From positions 9,207,254 through 9,271,253 of the forward strand of contig OX442415.1 of assembly GCA_949361645.1 (NCBI GenBank): a stretch of DNA of 64,000 bases, written 5' to 3'. The stretch comes from Spongilla lacustris. Taxonomy: Eukaryota > Porifera > Demospongiae > Spongillida > Spongillidae. Position 1 is the first letter of the stretch. The number at the start of each line of letters is the position of its first letter. The notes under the pieces are model-generated. The model was not told the DNA's origin. It worked only from the letters and a program-made list of their open reading frames with translations, and did not search any database. Shown here one piece after another: positions 13,227-25,224 of the stretch. A program made the translations under genes and the position numbers.

Positions 13227-13731
13227 CTAAGAAATGGACCTCTGTGTTACTAATTTCCCAGGTGAAGGAAATAGCCGGGTGAGTTTTATTGAGGGCTTCA
13301 GCAGAGACCCCTGGTCATGGGTCCAGACCATGAAGGTGTCGTCGATGCAACACCTCCACAGTCTGGGCGCAAGATGTTGTTTCGCCAGGAATGCACTCTC
13401 CAGGAAGTGCATGAATGAAATACATGTAGGGAGCGGGAGCCCATGGCTAGCCCTGTTTTTTGGTGGTACATGTTACCATTTAACACTCCCAGACCATTTC
13501 CTTTCTCTACCAGCCTTCTAAAGGCACTTAAAGCTCACAGGTATAACACTTTTTTCTTTTTTCTAGGGAGTCCATGGCTACCCCTGTTTTTTGGTGGTAC
13601 ATGTACGTGTTACCATTAAAAACACATTTCCTTAGTCCCCAACTTTCAATACGGAAAGACGTCTGCTGTAGAATGGAAAAAATTTCACATCCAGTATCTA
13701 TATGTATATATACATTATTGAAAGGATACAT
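13227..13731 (-). pseudogene. Penelope-like reverse transcriptase fragments
   Basis: On the minus strand one frame contains YHQKTGLAMGS and then, after a frameshift, LAPRLWRCCIDDTFMVWTHD. This is the order 'GVAMGSPLS ... W-x-R-Y-V-DD-TF-V-W' of reverse transcriptase motifs in Penelope-like elements, with the catalytic DD retained and Y replaced by C/I. A second partial copy lies just upstream (13528-13731) with NTYMYHQKTGVAMDS. The two YHQKTG blocks are about 130 bp apart, so the relic is rearranged or duplicated. No GIY-YIG domain is visible. The assignment is motif recall. Confidence 0.6.
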
Positions 13732-14456
13732 TTATATGAATACTTGTGCTTATACCCTTCGTCTTTCCTCCATACGCATAGTAGTCAGTAAATGGCTGCA
13801 ATATATCACGGCTTTCTAAAGCTTTGTTTTGCATTTACATTCATCATACATTTTTTATGACTCACTACAAGAAAAAACACAAAAGTATTACATGTACATT
13901 GATGTAAACAAAATGCAAATTGCTGATATAGCGTCCTTTGGAAAAAAATGTTCATAAATAGACCGCTTATGGCTGCAGTGAGACCATTCTAATATGCATG
14001 ACCATTCTTTGCAGTTTAGCCAGTTCATCCTGTATATACTCAACTAAAATAAGACTGGGTACCTTCATTTTACGCGCACGCCGCGTAGCACCTTGGAAAC
14101 ATAATTTTAGCGAAGCGCGCGCTGGAATCCTGTGACAAAATTATACCGTCCGTATATGCGTACCGTACCGCCATTTCTAAAGTCTGCGCTCAAGGCCAGA
14201 TGAACCTTTATACCGATTGAGTAAGCTTCATGAAGGAAAATAACAACTAACTCAGCTCTGCAGCTGGTTCTGCAGACTCCGAAGGTACATTCATCTCCAC
14301 GAAGCGATCAGCGTACTACCGGGGATAGCCATATCAGACAACCTTATTCAGGATCTACTGTAGAGACTATAGAAAGTTTGGAACGACTACTACCCGAACA
14401 TGGGAAGGAAATCACTTCGACAAAATAAGGTGATTACTTGTGTGTGGGCGGTAAGC

Positions 14457-14624
14457 AGTTTGTTTGCGGGTGATCAAAGTGGCACTTTAATAACACAACT
14501 GCAATACACATACCTGTTTCTTTGATGTATTACCCAGCAACTAGGCATATTCCGTTAGAATCTAAGAAAGCCATTATCGTGTGTATATTATATAAGTGCC
14601 ACTTTGATCACCCGCAAACAAACT
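14457..14624. repeat. 168-bp MITE with ~31-bp inverted repeats
   Basis: AGTTTGTTTGCGGGTGATCA at the left is mirrored by TGATCACCCGCAAACAAACT ending at 14624, and the match extends to about 31 bp (through AAGTGGCACTT). The ~105-bp interior is AT-rich. It lies about 190 bp upstream of the first recognised exon of the NCKIPSD-like gene. Confidence 0.75.
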
Positions 14625-15239
14625 TTCCTTTGTTACGAGGGCGCTGGGTGTGTAACGTGTCTTCTATATAAAATAGCAAAGTGGTAGATTCATTCATGCT
14701 CTATATGTAACCCTCCATTTCACATAAAGTCTGTACCAGGAGACCCCAATGTATTACTGTCATGTAATATTCCTGGGTCCCCGTTCCGTACGCGCACCTT
14801 GTCCAACCCCTGCAGGTCCCCCTCGTCCAGGAGGGAGTCCTACCCCACCCCCGCTGAGCCCCTCCTACCTCCTGTGCCTGGCGTTAACGAAGATGCTGTC
14901 GTCATGACCACCACCGTGCCAAAAGCCACGCCCACTACCGCTACACCTGTTGTTGCAGCCCCCACTGCCGTAACTTTGGCAACACCTACCACTGCTGCGT
15001 CCATGGTAACCCCTGCTGCCACAACCACTGCAGTTGCCACACCCACAGTAGTTGCCACACCCACTGCAGCTGCCACACCCACAGTAGTTGCCACACCCAC
15101 AGTAGTACCTGTCGCTCCTCCTCCCCTGCGCATGCAGTTCACAGACCAGGAGGCATCAGAATTGGTGGAGGCAGTAAGAGTTGGGTGAGCTAGCCATGTG
15201 GTGATGAGCCTTATGATACACTGACATGGCACATATACA

Positions 15240-15372
15240 CCTGCACATACCCACCAAAACATGCACACCACACATATGCACACCCACACATGCACACCCA
15301 CTCATGCACACCACTCATGCACACCACTCATGCACACCAACACATGCACACCCACACATACCCACACTCACA
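15240..15372. repeat. CA-rich microsatellite in intron
   Basis: Imperfect repeats of cacacccacacatgcacacc and actcatgcacacc fill the end of the intron up to the acceptor cactcacag. Confidence 0.85.
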
Positions 15373-15497
15373 GGACTGGGATGAGCTACAAAAACACTCT
15401 AATAGCTGTGAATGTGGTGCTTGACTTTCTCAAGAGCAAGGTTCCCCAAAGTGCCGAGATGGTGGCAGGACTGCTCCAGTCCCTTCAGAGCTCCCAG

Positions 15498-15667
15498 GTG
15501 ACTATTAGGGGTGGGATCAGGTGACCATGGGGGTGGGATCAGTTGATCATAGGGGTTAGATCAGGTAACCATAAGGGTGGGATCAGGTGACCATAGAGGT
15601 GGGATCAGGTGACCATTAGGGGTGGGATCAGGTGACCATTGGGGTGGGATCAGGTGACCATAGGGGG
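15498..15667. repeat. ~27-bp minisatellite in intron
   Basis: About six imperfect copies of GGTGGGATCAGGTGACCATA. Each contains GGTGACC or CAGGTG. It begins right at the donor site of the 15374-15497 exon, so the first donor GTGACTA resembles the later units. Confidence 0.85.
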
Positions 15668-17389
15668 TGGAATGGTATACCACATCTCCCATTAGTATAT
15701 TATTATCATATCTTAGCTAGTATGTGGAAACACATATTGAAGACCTGTAGTATTTTAAAAACAGCATGCATACCTGTACATGCTAAGTCATCGTGGTCAT
15801 GGTCTGGCCAGCTTGCATAGCTAGATATTCTATGTAGGCTGCACTTGTTATTGGCTGCACTTGTACTACGTTCACATGACGATGGCATGGAATGGAACAG
15901 CTTGTGAGTGTTCGCGCAATTAATGAACTATACACATAGGGCAATCATGATTACATGAACTGTGCATGAAAGTTTAACGTAGCATATTTGTGTGATCTAA
16001 AAATGCCTTTAAAAAAAATGGCTTTGGCCCCACCCACTGTTATGACCATGACTGTGCTACTTAATGTCTATTGTTATGGATGTCCACCCCGGGGGGGGGG
16101 GGGGGATACATGTGCAGGTACAGAAAAGCTGTTTCATGTGAAGGTAGTATTCCTTTATAGGGTAGATTTTCATTTTTGATTCAAACACTTCCCCACCAGT
16201 GCTTATCCCCGTCAGCAGCACACTAATGGCTTGCATAAAAAGCTGTGTTAAATGACATCACCACCTCTATTGTGTGCGTTATTGAGAATGAAGTGTGACT
16301 GCTAACAAGCTTGTCTTGTAAGGACATGGTACCCACATAGAGAAGGGCTGAAAGGTCCAGAAGTCGCATGTGCTGAGCTCATGTGAGCTGCACATTGTCC
16401 TTATGTGTACAGCTGTGCACTGTCCTTATGTGTACCGCTGCTGTCATTTAGATATGAATGCTCAAATTTTAAAGTACCATGCATGCTACTACTCTTCCCC
16501 AGACCCACACTTTGGTGCTTATAGACATGTGTAGGGCAGAGGGAATAATGAAGAAACTTATATGTTGATATCTGAAAGTGTTAACTTTGGGTGGCATATA
16601 ATGATGCAAGTCAAGACTATTTAATGCATAAATCTAGTTGTCTTGTGTAGTTACTAAATGAGATTGCAAGCTCACTAGCTCTCTCTTCCCCAGGCCGGTG
16701 TATCCACCATCAGTGACGGGCAGCTGGTGAGCAGGGATGTGGAGAGGCTTCGCGAGGCCTTCTTCCAGCTCAAGGACTGCAAGGATGACACCCAGCAGAG
16801 GGGCTGGGCCGTGCATGATGACCACCACATCATACTGGGGTACCTCAAGGAGCTGCTGCAGCTACTAATGAGTGAAGACTACCTCTTACTCCTCCCCAAG
16901 GATGCCCCTCCCCAAACTCCTTCCAAGTAGTGATGCCCCTCCCCTAACTCCTCCCCAGTGATGCCCCTCCCCTAACTCCTCTTCAGTACCCCCCTTACTT
17001 CCATTCCTCCTCCCAGTGTGATGCAGACCCGGACATATCTCGCAGGGTGATCAAAGAAGACAAGTACGAGAATGTCCTCACCCTCATCGAATTTTATCAC
17101 CTGGTGTGTTAATGTTTCACTTTCCACCTGCTTTGCATTGTACCACTGTTATTCTTCTGATTCCCTCCTCCCCATTCCCTCTTTCAACCCTGTCCCATAT
17201 ATTCCCTCCCCCTCCTCCTCCCGGTGCCTCTTCGTCTGCTGATGCTCAAGACCTTTGCGGCCCTGTGTGAGCTGGACCCCACGGTGGTGGGCATACTGCT
17301 CAGCTCTGTGCTGCCCAACGAACTGGGGAGGGACATCCAGCAGGGCATAGCAGGTATCCTCTGGGAGGGGAGGGATGGGGTAAGGTGTG

Positions 17390-17760
17390 GGGCAATGGGA
17401 GGGACTTGTGGGCCAATGGAAAAGACTTGTGGGCCAATGGGAGAGTCTTGTGGGCCAATGGGAAAGACTTGTGGGCCAATGGGAGACTTGTGGGCCAATG
17501 GTAGAGACTTGTGGGCCAATGGGAGAGACTTGTGGGCCAATGGGAGAGACTTGTGGGCCAATGGGAGAGTCTTGTGGGCCAATGGGAGAGTCTTGTGGGC
17601 CAATGGGAGAGTCTTGTGGGCCAATGGGAGAGTCTTGTGGGCCAATGGGAGAGACTTGTGGGCCAATGGGAGAGTCTTGTGGGCCAATGGGAGAGTCTTG
17701 TGGGCCAATGGGAGAGTCTTGTGGGCCAATGGGAGAGTCTTGTGGGGCGATGAGAGGGAG
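17390..17760. repeat. 21-bp VNTR with a CCAAT box in each unit, in intron
   Basis: About 16-17 head-to-tail copies of GACTTGTGGGCCAATGGGAGA. Variants alternate between 'gagact' and 'gagtct'. Each copy carries GGCCAATGGG. The period is a multiple of three, which produces long but meaningless open frames on both strands. It lies in the intron after the 17224-17353 exon. Confidence 0.95.
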
Positions 17761-19299
17761 TTGTGTGGGGTGATGGGAGGGAGTTGTGTGGGGGCAATGG
17801 AGAGTCTTGTGTGGGGCAAATAATGTAGTACAGTGTGAGAATGTGTTGTGTGTGTGGGCAGCATGATGATTGGTATGTATAGTGCACTGTGGGGGAGGGC
17901 ACTAGTGATTGGACTGTGTCTACTGTCCTCAGAGACAGAAAAGGCTTTATACTCGAGCACAGTCTGCACCATCGTATTCTCAACTGGAGAAGCTGTGCCA
18001 CTGTCAGTGTACGGTAAGTAGCCTGTTGGGAGGGGGGAGGAGGGGTCACCACAGGATGTCCTCTACTGCCATTCCCACACCTCCCTCCTCCAGTGGAACA
18101 AGGACTACATCCTGTTTCTCCTGGACAGCATTGAGCTGCCTCCACCGTCAGACAGGCAGGAGGTGCTACCTGATGCATTCATGAACGTCATACTTAGCTT
18201 CAACCAACACTTCCAAGGTACTAGTGGGGAAGTTAGCTGTATAAGGGACAGCAAGACAGCCTCTGGTTTATCTGTACCTACCTAGGGCTTACGGTGCATG
18301 TAGGTGCAAACACCCTGCAAGCTGGGCACAACAACAAAAGATAAATAATCACATCACCATGCACGGAAGGATAGAATCTACATGTAGCAGAGATGCTGAT
18401 ATATATGTTCATATAATCCCCCCCCCCCCCCCCCCCCGTTTGCCTCCCAAATAATCCAGATATGATTGCACTTAATAAAGGGATAAACAATGCATGGCAC
18501 TTTGATGCTGCACACCTCATGGCAATGGGGATATCCCCATATAGGGCCAATGTAGTCGGTACCATAGGCGTGTGAGTGGCTACGTTCTATGTTACTCTGG
18601 TGATCCACAGGATGCCATCCACACCTGCCAAACACAACATCTACACAAATAGAGGGATTTAAAGTTAAATCATCACCATGGTTACTTTTCTCTTTCCCCC
18701 CCCCCCCCCCCTCTCCCTATCCTGCAGACCCATCTACCAACATAGTGATGACAGCCCTCAAGGAGAGGCCAAACCCCAAGGCCTTCAGCTAGAAGCTTAT
18801 GCTGCTGGTCAACAGGGGAGGTGAGAAACCATAACGACCGCACCCAACCCCTCATTGATCATCCCTCTAATTGTCAATTGAATGCAAGTATGTGTCTTGA
18901 ATTGTCCTCCTACATGTACTTGCATTTTATCACCTAACCATCCATCGAGCCCACCCATGCAACCCCTCATTGATCATCACAACCTTTTGAATATCCTCAA
19001 TTTTTCCTTCTCCATGTACCTCCAATGACCCCACCCAACCGTTTCATTGATCATCACTCTCATCTCTCCTGAATATCTGCAACTTGCCCTCCTACCTCCC
19101 ATCTTATCAATAACCTCCCCCTCCCCCAGAGGACCCAGTAGCAGGTCACAGTGACCCCAGCTCCCTGCTGAAGATTGTGCTGGACATATTCTCGGACAGG
19201 GCTACCAGCGGCATATTCTACACCACTGACCTCATGGTGCTCATCGACATCATACACAGGCAGCTCAGCGACCTGGAGGCTGGCAGCAAGGTAGGAGAG

Positions 19300-19612
19300 G
19301 GTTTTAGGTGTGGACCCCCTGTGTGTTGGTGGTGGTGATGGATGAGGGTTAGGGGGTTAGGTATGTTGGTGATGGATGAGGGTTAGGTATGGACCCCCTG
19401 TGTGTTGGTGGTGGTGATGGATGAGGGTTAGGGGGTTAGGTATGTTGGTGATGGATGAGGGTTAGGTATGGACCCCCGTGTGGTGGTGAAGGATGAGGGA
19501 TAGGTGTGTTGGTGATGGATGAGGGCTAGGTATGGACCCCCGTGTGGTGGTGAAGGATGAGGGATAGGTGTGGTAGTGATGGTGAGGGTTAGGTGTGATG
19601 GTATTGTGTGCT
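19300..19612. repeat. Minisatellite in intron
   Basis: Repeats of GTTGGTGATGGATGAGGGTTAGG alternate with TATGGACCCCC(T)GTGTG. A unit of about 75-100 bp is repeated three to four times with internal variation. Confidence 0.85.
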
Positions 19613-19808
19613 TAGATTCTACCTAACCTACATCTCTTCCCCAGACCAGGACCCACTACCTGGAGCTGCTGTGTAGGGTGCTAGGTACCACTGACTACAC
19701 CCCCGCATAGCGAGGGAGGACATGGAGGAGAGTGAGAGGGACAGGGAGGTGGTCACCAGGATACATACTGCATTCCCAATGCTCTTTGAAGAGTCTACAG
19801 TTGTGTGA

Positions 19809-21396
19809 AGCAGTGTTGTGTCCAAAATAGCAGAAAGTCTGTCTGTACTAATGTTAATATTTCAATATGTGTTTATGTAAACGTAAAGACATGAGTAAAA
19901 TACATACACAGATTCAATGAACAAAACGCATTAATGGTGAGGAGCTACACGTAATACCGTAAAAAAATGCGAGTGTGCTCTTGTTTAGACAAACCGTTGT
20001 CATAGTTGCATACCGTGACGAGACAAATCTGCTTTGGCCTCTGTTATTTCCTGTGTACATGCGCATGAGAGGTAAATGACGTTGCCTGCATCGTCGTGGT
20101 TCCAGAACCACTTACCTGCTTCAGTTCAAGAGCGGCGTCCGTGCAGTCATTGAAGGTAATTAAGCGGTATCCGATGGTAACGAGAGCGTAGCACTGCAAT
20201 GAAGGGCATCTTTAGCCTCCACCATCTCTGGTCATGATATGTAACGAACCCCGAAGCATACCAGTGCGTACAATGGAAGCTTTATTCGGACGAGACATGA
20301 TTGTTTACAAAAGAAATGAAATCACGTGCGCGAACTCACAGGTAGTATTGCAGAGTAAAGCTCATTTGACACTTTAATGGGCACTCAATGTAGTTAAGGC
20401 ATGGGACACAACTTTTGAATGGAGAAAATGAAGACCATCAAGTGGCAACTTTCAACATCTACCACTTCAAGAATGAACAATCAAATGCTTTGTTTATCAT
20501 GTTGTTGTCATGTCATGTCATTTGTACATCATGTAAACATATTATGTTGTCATAGCAACTACGCGCGCATCGCCACCTGCTGGTTTACGCAACTATTTCC
20601 TTAACATAATGTTATGCAAAAGGCCGCCGGTAAAAAGTAGGCTAATGTTCACGAAATATGGACTAGCGTATGCACCAAACTTTTGCCTAACTCGCAATGC
20701 TTGGGAAAAGAGTACATCGTATTCTAGTAATCATGAACAATGAAAAAAACAGGGAGTCTGCGGCACTAATTTTTTTGTTTACTAATTTTTATTACAATAT
20801 TGCGAGCCCATCCATTGTATGAATTACAAGTTCCACCCGCCATAACAAAATATAGTCCCTCTTGAACAACCAGGTTGTTACCAGGACTTCATCTATTTGT
20901 GTTTTCGATTCGGCAAGTCCTTCTGAAGTTAAGCACCATCATCTATGCGGCCAAAAAGCGGCCATATAAGTGGGGTGTGGTTTCTGCCAATCATCTTATT
21001 TGCAGCTGCTGAAGGTCAATCTTACTTGAATACGATCGTTCAATCAGCGGTAACTTCCAAGTGTACAAGCCGCGCTAAGGTAGGTGTGTACATAAATACG
21101 TGTATGCAGCGCACGTACAATATCTTCTTTGCCGAAAATGTGTGCTTAACCTCAATATGCCTCACATACACTCAGGGCCCGGACTCTTCTCTGCCACGGA
21201 AATGTGTACCTAACCTCAATATATAGCTATAGATCTACGTCGCCTATTAAAATGCAGCTGGTGTTACCGATGACGGTCAATCAACGGTAACTTCCAAGCG
21301 TATGAGTACCTAGTAAAGCCGCGCTATAACTACTAATAGTATACATGTACATTGTATAAATACGTGCGTACAAATTATAAGAAATCTCTGTAGCCA
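19809..21396. other. Intergenic DNA, nothing recognised
   Basis: This is AT-rich sequence with short frames only. A phrase 'ccgcgctaa' with nearby 'ggtaacttccaag' appears twice (about 21050 and 21285), so a short degenerate direct duplication is present. Confidence 0.45.
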
Positions 21397-22732
21397 ATGG
21401 GCCACACCCTCAGGGCCTCTCACATACAGGTCACACCCACAAGGACTCTGCTCTGCTGTAGTGTGCTTAACCCTTTTCTGCCTCACATACAGGTCACACC
21501 CACAAGGACTCTGCTGTGCCGCAGTGCGGTTAACCCTTTACTGCCTCACATACAGGTCACACCCACAAGGCCTCTTCTCTGCCGCAATGCGGTTAACCCT
21601 TTTCTGCCTCACATACAGGTCACACCCACAAGGACTCTGCTCTGCCACAATGCGCTTAACCCTTTCCTGCCTCACACACAGGTCACACCCACAAGGACTC
21701 TTCTCTGCCACAGTGCGCTTAACCCTTTCCTGCCTCACATAGAGGTCACACCCACAAGGACACTGCACTGCCGCAATGCGGTTTACCCTTTACTGCCTCA
21801 CATACAGGTCCTCACATACAGGTCACACCCACAAGGACTCTGCTCTGCCGCAGTGCGCTTAACCCTTTTCTGCCTCACACACAGGTCCTCACATACAGGT
21901 CACACCCACAAGGACTCTTCTCTGCCGCTGTGCGGTTAACCCTTTTCTGCCTCACATAAAGGTCACACCCACAAGGACTCTGCTCTGCTGTAGTGTGCTT
22001 AACCCTTTTCTGCCTCACATACAGGTCACACCCACAAGGACTCTGCTGTGCCGCAGTGCGGTTAACCCTTTACTGCCTCACATACAGGTCACACCCACAA
22101 GACCTCTTCTCTGCCGCAATGCGATTAACCCTTTTCTGCCTCACATACAGGTCACACCCACAAGGACTCTTCTCTGCCACAATGCGATTAACCCTTTCCT
22201 GCCTCACATACAGGTCACACCCACAAGGACTCTGCTCTGCCACAATGCGCTTAACCCTTTCCTGCCTCACACACAGGTCACACCCACAAGGACTCTTCTC
22301 TGCCGCAGTGCGCTTAACCCTTTCCTGCCTCACATAGAGGTCACACCCACAAGGACACTGCACTGCCGCAATGCGGTTTACCCTTTACTGCCTCACATAC
22401 AGGTCCTCACATACAGGTCACACCCACAAGGACTCTGCTCTGCCGCAGTGCGCTTAACCCTTTTCTGCCTCACATACAGGTCCTCACATACAGGTCACAC
22501 CCACAAGGACTCTTCTCTGCCGCTGTGCGGTTAACCCTTTTCTGCCTCACATAAAGGTCACACCCACAAGGACTCTGCTCTGCTGTAGTGTGCTTAACCC
22601 TTTTCTGCCTCACATACAGGTCACACCCACACAGACTCTGCTGTGCCGCAGTGCGGTTAACCCTTTACTGCCTCACATACAGGTCACACCCACAAGGCCT
22701 CTTCTCTGCTGCAATGCGATTAACCCTTTTCT
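21397..22732. repeat. 63-bp tandem array with higher-order periodicity
   Basis: The unit reads tcacatacaggtcacaccca, caaggactctgctctgccgc, then a variable triplet and gcttaacccttttctgcc. Every unit has AGGTCACACCC. The monomer variant starting 'tgtagtgtgcttaaccc' recurs at about 21460, 21992 and 22587, so blocks of 532 and 595 bp (differing by one 63-bp monomer) form a higher-order repeat. The open frames across it follow from the 63-bp period. The array ends abruptly at ctgccag/gttgagg, where a viral remnant begins. Confidence 0.9.
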
Positions 22733-23280
22733 GCCAGGTTGAGGCACTCGTCCTCGGACCCAAATTGCACTCTAAAATTGTAATTAAGCATCTTGATGCT
22801 CACTGCCATGCTGCTGGGGTGTGGCACTCCCAGCATATCGGCCAAGAGCTCCAGGACCCTCTTGCCGTCTGACAGGTCTTGTTTGATCACGCCCGGCAGC
22901 TGGACCGCCCCGTGCCCGGAAAGAACTTGACTTTGTATATATTTTTTGGTGCCGACTCGGGTAGCTTGATGCACACCTCCACGGCCCCGTTGAAGCACGA
23001 GCCGTCTCCCTGGTTCTTTCTGAGCTTTTCTGTGAACGAGTACCTGGGTCCGATCTTCGCCGGGTCCCTGAGCAGCTGGGGGTATCGGTCCAGGCAGGCG
23101 TGTACGTAATTGCTATTGACGGCCAAGTACACGTCGTCGATCTTGTCAACCAGCTTTTCCGACAACTCGGCCAGATACCGCGGTCCTGGGCATGTCTATC
23201 TTGCTTCCGTACGTGCACAAAATCATCTTCAGCGGGGTACAAGTCACGTTCATCTCTTACGGAGCAGGAGGCGTGTTCTA
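22733..23280 (-). pseudogene. TBP-like viral protein, remnant (element C)
   Basis: This encodes, in shifting minus-strand frames, KIDDVYLAVNSNYVHACLDR, QGDGSCFNGAVEVC, IYKVKFFPGTG, VQLPGVIKQDLSDGKRV and IKMLNYNFRVQFGSE. These match block by block the gene at 50478-51342 of Polinton A at clearly lower identity than A versus B. It is cut off at 22733 inside the LNLA block, where the 63-bp array starts, and has frameshifts. It is therefore the truncated end of a third, older Polinton-type insertion. See the A copy for the functional guess. Confidence 0.75.
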
Positions 23281-23352
23281 TAAATTGATTAATTATTTTT
23301 TCAATTGAACAATTTTTATTTATACTATTATGCTCACTTCTGCAAAGCAGGT

Positions 23353-23645
23353 GCATGGGCTGTTCCGACAAGGCCTTGCGCAGCAATATGGAGTGTAAGC
23401 AGTGCAGCCGTAAGTGAGGCGACCTTAAGGTTGTCTAGTGTGAGACGTGCAAATCAGACCCCGAATACGTCGTCCTCCTGGACGAGGGCAAGATAGTGGT
23501 AAACACTTGTGTCGGGTGCCCCGACCGCACGCTGCAGTGCAAAAAGTGCAAGCGATGCCTGCCTACGGACAGCTACGTCAAACAGGTGTACGACGCCAAG
23601 ACTAACTGGTTTGTTCTTAAAAAATACACCTTGTGCATCTGCTGC
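23353..23645 (+). pseudogene. Cys-rich small protein, remnant (element C)
   Basis: This lies divergent from the TBP-like remnant, as in Polinton A. Readable blocks are MECKQCSRK, DPEYVVL, TLQCKKCKRCLPTDSYVK, TNWFVLKKYTLC and ICCR, with several CxxC pairs. In-frame stops interrupt the first third. The homologue in A is at 51439-51708. It is followed at 23645-23730 by two copies of ATGCTCGGGCC-CATGG each ending in CCTTG(T/C)GCAGCAATG, which is a GCA-loop hairpin. Confidence 0.65.
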
Positions 23646-23730
23646 CGTCATGCTCCTATGCTCGGGCCACATGGACCTTGTGCAGCAATGCTCGGGCCGC
23701 ATGGGCCTTGCGCAGCAATGCGTGAGAGTG

Positions 23731-25224
23731 TTGTAGCAATAGCTAAAATTGTTTGCCAAAGTGCATCTTCAGTTCATACAACACACAATCGCGACCAACC
23801 TTGACAAGGTGATAATTTTAATGCAACTTCTCATTCAGTGATTACAATGACTTCATGGGATGTTTTGAAAGAGAATTGAAAGAGTTCATCAAAGAATTAA
23901 TGTGTACTAGTAGTCCCATCTGATCCTATAGTATAGTACAAGTGAACCCTACACACTTATTATAATATACGGGCAGCATAACACACGTACACATGTGATG
24001 ACCATGAAGATAATAACCGGTGGGGGGTGTTTATTTATAGTTCAGAGAATTGCGCATGCATGTATTACATATTTGATTTCATTTCCTTCAATGCCACGTG
24101 ATAAAAGCCATTAGCGCACTGTAGGCATCAGTAGTTCTTTTAATTTATTCAGAATAAGCAGTTCTTTTTTTTCCTCATTGGATATCATGGATGGAGGATG
24201 GTGCAAAGGGTGGGGAGCCCTACCAAGGTCATCGAGCAGCTCTGATATAGTCACCACAGACAACGAGTATATGATGGGAATGGAGGAGCACAAGGGAACA
24301 CTTGGGACAGCTGTGTGCAGTCACTTTGACCACCTCTAACACCGTTTGGGTGCTGTCGAATACAGTTACCCCACTGTGCAAATGACCAAGAGAATCTACC
24401 CATAGAGAACAGAGCATTCAGCATTCAGTAGACCACTTATTTTGGGACTGCACTTCAACAAAGAGAACTATTAACTACAAAATATTAAGCCATGATCTGT
24501 TTGCTGGAGAGATATCAGTGCATCAGTTACGATGTGAAGGAAGAGCGTGGGGCCGAGAAACTACGGGCTGAAAACAGAGAGGTCCAATCATCACCACTTA
24601 CCACCAAACCTGGCAAGTTGAATTAACTGCCCTCAGCGGAGGAGGCCTCACAAGGAAAGGGAGGGACAGTGTAGAAGCGGTAAGCGAATAACCACCTTTC
24701 TTTTAACATAGCAGGAGACTGATATGCCATATTTGATACTGGTTCCAGTTCAAATGAGTTGGTCTTTTTGCAGATTTCGTAACCGCTTGATGAATGAAGT
24801 TTGGGAAATGTTTTCCCGAGAACACACCCCCAAGCCAACAACCAGAGAAGGGGCTAAGAACTTACCACTCTTACTGGCTTCCCACTCCTCCAGTTCGTAC
24901 CAGGCAGTGGCTCCTTCCTTTTCATCCAGCTTTGCATAGCAAATGTTCAAGTACTGATATTCAATTGTTCGCTCCCCAAGCCCTGCCTTGTGTACAGAGA
25001 TCTATATCTGCTTTGCTAGCAGGAATGGAGTAGTAATGAGACTTAGCTAGGGGAAAAAAAAATCGATGTTTCCACTCAGGCTTGGCTACTTTTTCTGGAC
25101 ATCAACAATGACAACTGTGACCTTCTTACTTGAATAATCTTCAAGGTCTAAATACATGTTGATAAATTTGCTTACCCTGTCATCCCAAATTTTGTTGCAT
25201 AATGTCTCGCATTACCAAAGTTCT
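23731..25224. other. Non-coding DNA, nothing recognised
   Basis: Only short frames occur, and no domain is recognised. The right limit of element C is not defined by any inverted repeat that I could find. Confidence 0.4.

Larger units (their letters stand above)
14815..19808 (+). pseudogene. NCKIPSD: NCKIPSD/SPIN90-like gene, 3' exons, with several lesions
   Basis: SPIN90/NCKIPSD proteins bind the Arp2/3 complex through a helical C-terminal domain and promote actin filament nucleation. Exons I can place are 14815-15184 (Pro/Thr/Ala-rich linker), 15374-15497, 16694-16871, 17027-17103, 17224-17353, 17933-18013, 18094-18217, 18728-18820, 19130-19290 and 19645-19808. Diagnostic blocks are KDDTQQRGWAVHDD, LLSSVLPNELGRDIQ, KLMLLVNRG and FYTTDLMVLIDIIHRQLSDL. 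The N-terminal SH3 exons were not found upstream. Lesions are a CG instead of AG acceptor before 17224, a one-base phase conflict at the junction near 18094, an in-frame TAG at 18790-18792 where the family has Glu, and a one-base loss in a C-run near 19704 that gives TAG at 19708. It may be a pseudogene, a decayed paralogue, or an intact gene with assembly errors. Confidence 0.75.

Noticed and set aside
17184..18178. Long open frames with LPLAHKT or GPMGES repeats
   Set aside because: They arise from the 21-bp VNTR, whose period is a multiple of three. There is no protein family and they lie in an intron.
21397..22534. Open frames of 93-180 codons with THKDSSL / YRSHPQGL repeats
   Set aside because: They are frames through the 63-bp tandem array. 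Both strands are open and no domain is present.
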